From Bacillus sp. CECT 9360 (GTDB lineage Bacteria > Bacillota > Bacilli > Bacillales > DSM-1321), in NCBI RefSeq assembly GCF_918741275.1, contig NZ_CAKKNA010000011.1:1-64000 (forward strand): a stretch of DNA of 64,000 nucleotides, written 5' to 3'. The position numbers and the translations under genes were made by a program. The notes beneath the pieces are model-generated. The model did not search any database. It was not told the origin of the DNA and saw nothing but the letters and a program-made list of their open reading frames with translations. Within the stretch, counting starts at the first letter, position 1. Each line of letters begins with the position of its first letter. This document shows, one piece after another, positions 61,519 to 64,000 of this stretch.

Positions 61519-61716
61519 ATGCATTTAAAGCCGAAAAGAAGGAAAAACCTTGATCTAGTGACATCGATTTTCATTCAAGTCGTATTGATGTCCTATAGGA
61601 AGATCAACGCTCGCCGTGTTATTCAGTTGGGCAAACGAATTAATATTTTCCTGTCTGAACGGAGCAATCAACCGCTTGAAAAATTAGAAAATGATTTTGA
61701 GATTCCAAAGGATTGA
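61519..61716 (+). CDS. Possible degenerate Spo0E-like small protein
   Basis: 65 residues. The segment INARRVIQLGKRINIFLSER has the spacing of the Spo0E-type phosphatase helix (SPEVLxLSQxLD), but the key SQELD is replaced by GKRIN, so phosphatase action is unlikely. The ribosome binding site is poor. It begins 12 bp behind the ABC exporter. It could be a decayed gene. Confidence 0.3.
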   Translation: MHLKPKRRKNLDLVTSIFIQVVLMSYRKINARRVIQLGKRINIFLSERSNQPLEKLENDFEIPKD

Positions 61717-61729
61717 TTTGATAATAATC

Positions 61730-61943
61730 TTCCTTGTTGAACAAACTGGTGCTTATCTTCAATAAGTATAATGACTATATTTCAATCGGGCGCATTTCTT
61801 TAATAAGGAATACGTCTTTTCACAATAGGGCCAGATCGTGGAATAAGACTTACTACAATTTTTTTTTAACATATAAAAAGGACAGTAGGAACACTAGCTC
61901 AACGATTAGGCATTGCAAAAAACAATTTGATTTAAATGCAATA
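61730..61943. repeat. Possible conserved non-coding repeat
   Basis: The blocks TTGTTGAACAAACTGGTGCT, TCTTCAATAAGTATAATGAC, GGGCGCATTTCTTTAATAAG and ATAGGGCCAGATCGTGGAAT resemble, from memory, a sequence found behind many genes in Bacillus genomes. A frame of 97 codons crosses it, but has no ribosome binding site and an unlikely composition. Confidence 0.35.
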
Positions 61944-61975
61944 AAGTCGGGGATAAAATTCTCGACTTATTTTTA
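61944..61975 (+). terminator. Terminator-like hairpin
   Basis: Ten-base stem AAGTCGGGGA/TTCTCGACTT (two G-T pairs), loop TAAAA, followed by ATTTTTAT. Confidence 0.65.
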
Positions 61976-62111
61976 TATTTCACAAAGGTTTATGGAATTT
62001 TATGTTAAAGTTGGATGCGTAGGATAGTATTTGTTTGATAGTAAAGATCTTAAATTAGAGGTGAAACTCTATATAATAAACAAACGTCAAATAGACAAAG
62101 GAGGGAATAGC

Positions 62112-62543
62112 TTGAATTTACAAAGGTTATTTTTTGGTCTTATTACAATTTTTTTAATAATAGTAACAGGTTGCTCAAACGGAATAGAAAGCGAAGAACA
62201 ACTAATTGAGGTTCAAAAACGTGTTAGAGATCAAAATAATTTTGAAGATTTTAAGAAAGTCACCGATAGGGAACAAGTCCTAAAAGTAAAGGAAATACTT
62301 AATGAAACTGATTGGGAAGATGCAAAAGTAAGTATGTCTCGCCCGCCTGACTACCAATTTGTTTTTCAATTCAAAAATCCTGAAATAGAAGCGAAATCAG
62401 TATTACACAAAGTTTGGATTAGTCCAAATAAAGATAAATTAGAGATTGTTCAAGGGGACAATCAGTACGCCCAATTAACAAAAGAAAATTCAACGATTTT
62501 GTTTGAAATTATTACAGGCGATAAATTAGCTGAATTAAAATAA
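62112..62543 (+). CDS. Small lipoprotein (YhfM-like)
   Basis: 143 residues with lipobox IIVTGC (mature Cys near residue 20). The soluble part (QVLKVKEILNETDWEDAKVSM, PPDYQFVFQFKNP, then VWISPNKDKLEIVQGDNQYA) resembles the YhfM family of small Bacillus lipoproteins of unknown function. The TTG start has AAAGGAGGG 7 nt upstream. AT-rich single gene. Confidence 0.75.
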   Translation: MNLQRLFFGLITIFLIIVTGCSNGIESEEQLIEVQKRVRDQNNFEDFKKVTDREQVLKVKEILNETDWEDAKVSMSRPPDYQFVFQFKNPEIEAKSVLHKVWISPNKDKLEIVQGDNQYAQLTKENSTILFEIITGDKLAELK

Positions 62544-62717
62544 GTAAAACGAAAAAAAAAGCGGAATTCTGCTCCTTTTTCATGCCATTTTATGTGCTGT
62601 TTTAGTTGTTAATTGGGTTCAAAAGAGAGAGCCAATTGGTTCGTTTTTTATAATGTTATTTAATATATTGCATCTTTCAAAGCTTCATACATTACGCCTA
62701 TTTTCAGTTTCTTTGAA

Positions 62718-62748
62718 AAAGAGTATGAGCTGCAGTTCCATACTCTCA
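62718..62748 (-). terminator. Terminator of the HAAS-SEDS gene
   Basis: Perfect 7-bp stem GAGTATG/CATACTC; on the minus strand CTTTTTC follows. The stem begins right at the stop codon. Confidence 0.85.
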
Positions 62749-64000
62749 TATTTTCTTCATCAGTATAATATCTTTTTTGTGAAAAACACTTAAAATCAGA
62801 CCAAACAAGCAGGCGTTAATCATCGCTGATAAAGCACCATAACTCATAAATGGCAGGGATACGCTGATAATCGGTAATAAGCCGAGAGACATTCCGATGC
62901 TGACAGTTACCTGTGCAGTGAATATGGCAAGACTGCCGGAAACAAGCATTTTCCCAAATGGGTCTGTCACAGCACGGAATATACGCGAGATTCGCCAGAT
63001 TATCCATAAAAACAGCAAACCAATGATCAGGGCCCCGGCCCAGCCAATCTTATAAGTAATCGTTACAAAGATGAAATCCGTCATCATTTGATTAAAAAAA
63101 TCAATCTCCCCGAGGGAACCAAAATGACCAAACCATCCGGCGTTCTCAATTAGCTTTTCCAATTTTAAATACATATACCCAGATGTCTCACTAAATTTTT
63201 CAGGAGTGACGAACGCATAAAGTCTTTCTAATTGATAGGCCTGTATATTTTTCAAGGATATAAGCAGAAGGGAAACACATGCAGTAAGCAGGACCGCTGC
63301 AGTGATAAGGATTTTCCTTTTATTGAGGCAGCTCTTCCAAACCATGACAGCAACCATCACTGAATAAAGCGCCACCGCCTGCCAGTTGATTGTATTTAGA
63401 AACAGAAAAGTAGTACAGACGTATAGACTGGCGGCCAAATAAACATTCATCTTTTTTGATTGCAAAATTCCGGCCCAGCCAAGCAGAAAAAGCGGCAGAA
63501 CCACAATGGAATCGACCGACAATAAACCGCCAATATTAATTCGCGGACTGCCGTTCACTAATACATTGGAAAATAGGAACTGAACGAGAATCAGACATCC
63601 CATCGTAAAGAAAACCCAGCCCCATCTCTGAAATTTTCGATAATCGAAAAAAAGAAGGATACAGGCCAAAGTTACACTTCCTGCTACAGAATATACCTGC
63701 TTCAGCACTGAAAATGAATTACCCTCCTTAAATAAGAACGAAAACAAAAACAGGCCCGCAGCTGACATGAACAGAAACATGCCCATTAGCTTCCAATCAA
63801 TCTTCGGCCTGTGCAGCTTGTCCATCTTCTGGCCAATGACCGAGGGGCTTCCCATATTTCGGACAGCTAGAATCTCTGCTTCATCCTCTGTATATCCTTT
63901 TTTGACCAGTTCAGTCTTCGCTTGATGCAAATGGGCTTTTAATTCAGCTTCTACATATTTTTTTGCTTCTTTTGATCGGATATTAGACGTAACTTCATCT
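62746..64000 (-). CDS. HAAS-domain SEDS (FtsW/RodA/SpoVE) membrane protein, partial
   Basis: At least 418 residues; the start lies beyond the right edge. The visible N-terminal part (KKYVEAELKAHLHQAKTEL, KKGYTEDEAEILAVRNMGSP) is a HAAS domain, which usually binds a small regulatory partner. Ten membrane helices of the SEDS glycosyltransferase type follow, ending in SVSLPFMSYGALSAMINACL, close to the SEDS signature PFxSYGGSS. FtsW, RodA and SpoVE polymerise peptidoglycan; this HAAS-fused paralogue is of unknown role. Confidence 0.88.
   Translation of the reverse strand, partial: DEVTSNIRSKEAKKYVEAELKAHLHQAKTELVKKGYTEDEAEILAVRNMGSPSVIGQKMDKLHRPKIDWKLMGMFLFMSAAGLFLFSFLFKEGNSFSVLKQVYSVAGSVTLACILLFFDYRKFQRWGWVFFTMGCLILVQFLFSNVLVNGSPRINIGGLLSVDSIVVLPLFLLGWAGILQSKKMNVYLAASLYVCTTFLFLNTINWQAVALYSVMVAVMVWKSCLNKRKILITAAVLLTACVSLLLISLKNIQAYQLERLYAFVTPEKFSETSGYMYLKLEKLIENAGWFGHFGSLGEIDFFNQMMTDFIFVTITYKIGWAGALIIGLLFLWIIWRISRIFRAVTDPFGKMLVSGSLAIFTAQVTVSIGMSLGLLPIISVSLPFMSYGALSAMINACLFGLILSVFHKKDIILMKKI

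Noticed and set aside
61734-62027. 97-codon protein
   Set aside because: No ribosome binding site, unlikely composition, and the DNA resembles a non-coding repeat ending in a terminator-like hairpin.

Overview
The window comes from a Gram-positive, endospore-forming member of the Bacillaceae. The evidence is gene order that follows Bacillus subtilis closely (an rRNA tail, then yebE-yebG-purEKBCSQLFMNHD-yerA-yerB-yerC-pcrB-pcrA-ligA-camS-gatCAB), strong AGGAGG-type ribosome binding sites, frequent TTG and GTG starts, purine and SAM riboswitches, CotF-type spore coat genes and RsbR-type stressosome genes. The species cannot be fixed from the sequence alone.

Layout. 1-750: 3' end of a 23S rRNA, a complete 5S rRNA with terminator, a truncated second 5S copy behind a palindromic element, and a short 21-bp-phased repeat array. 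824-3774: a half-size MFS protein coupled to a membrane-anchored FAD oxidase (minus strand), then yebE-yebG. 3773-17756: the purine operon, with two PurBoxes, a guanine-type riboswitch and an intrinsic terminator ahead of purE. It is interrupted between purB and purC by a terminator-like hairpin and a perfectly regular 15 x 40 bp array. A third array with about 20-bp phasing follows purD. 17761-33293: core genes for adenine deamination, replication and repair (pcrA, ligA), the CamS lipoprotein, pruA, a candidate small RNA, a dispersed repeat and gatCAB.

33371-48400 is accessory DNA: a GNAT, an intact ISL3-family element (34518-36545, exact 8-bp target duplication) carrying a GyrI-like passenger gene, split CotF-like genes around a zinc alcohol dehydrogenase, a cloverleaf-like nest of inverted repeats (39194-39328), many small membrane or lipoprotein genes, a frameshifted AraC regulator, and a decayed stretch at 47.6-48.4 kb. 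48426-54591: three RsbR-like STAS proteins on the minus strand, with a thioesterase, a LysR regulator, a SET-domain protein and a candidate ncRNA between them. 54985-64000: a GNAT, an ABM-fold protein, a SAM-riboswitch-controlled MetE-like methyltransferase, a group II intron remnant, a family 1 6-phospho-beta-glucosidase, a BmrA-like ABC exporter, a small lipoprotein and the 3' part of a HAAS-SEDS (FtsW/RodA/SpoVE) gene that runs off the right edge.

How the genes work together: pur genes make IMP from PRPP, with PurR and a purine riboswitch as the visible controls; yerA is likely purine salvage next to them; gatCAB makes Gln-tRNA by transamidation; the STAS cluster probably feeds the sigma-B stressosome. 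The most unusual signals are the three sequence-unrelated 20-21-bp-phased arrays, the cloverleaf palindrome and the IS with a passenger gene.
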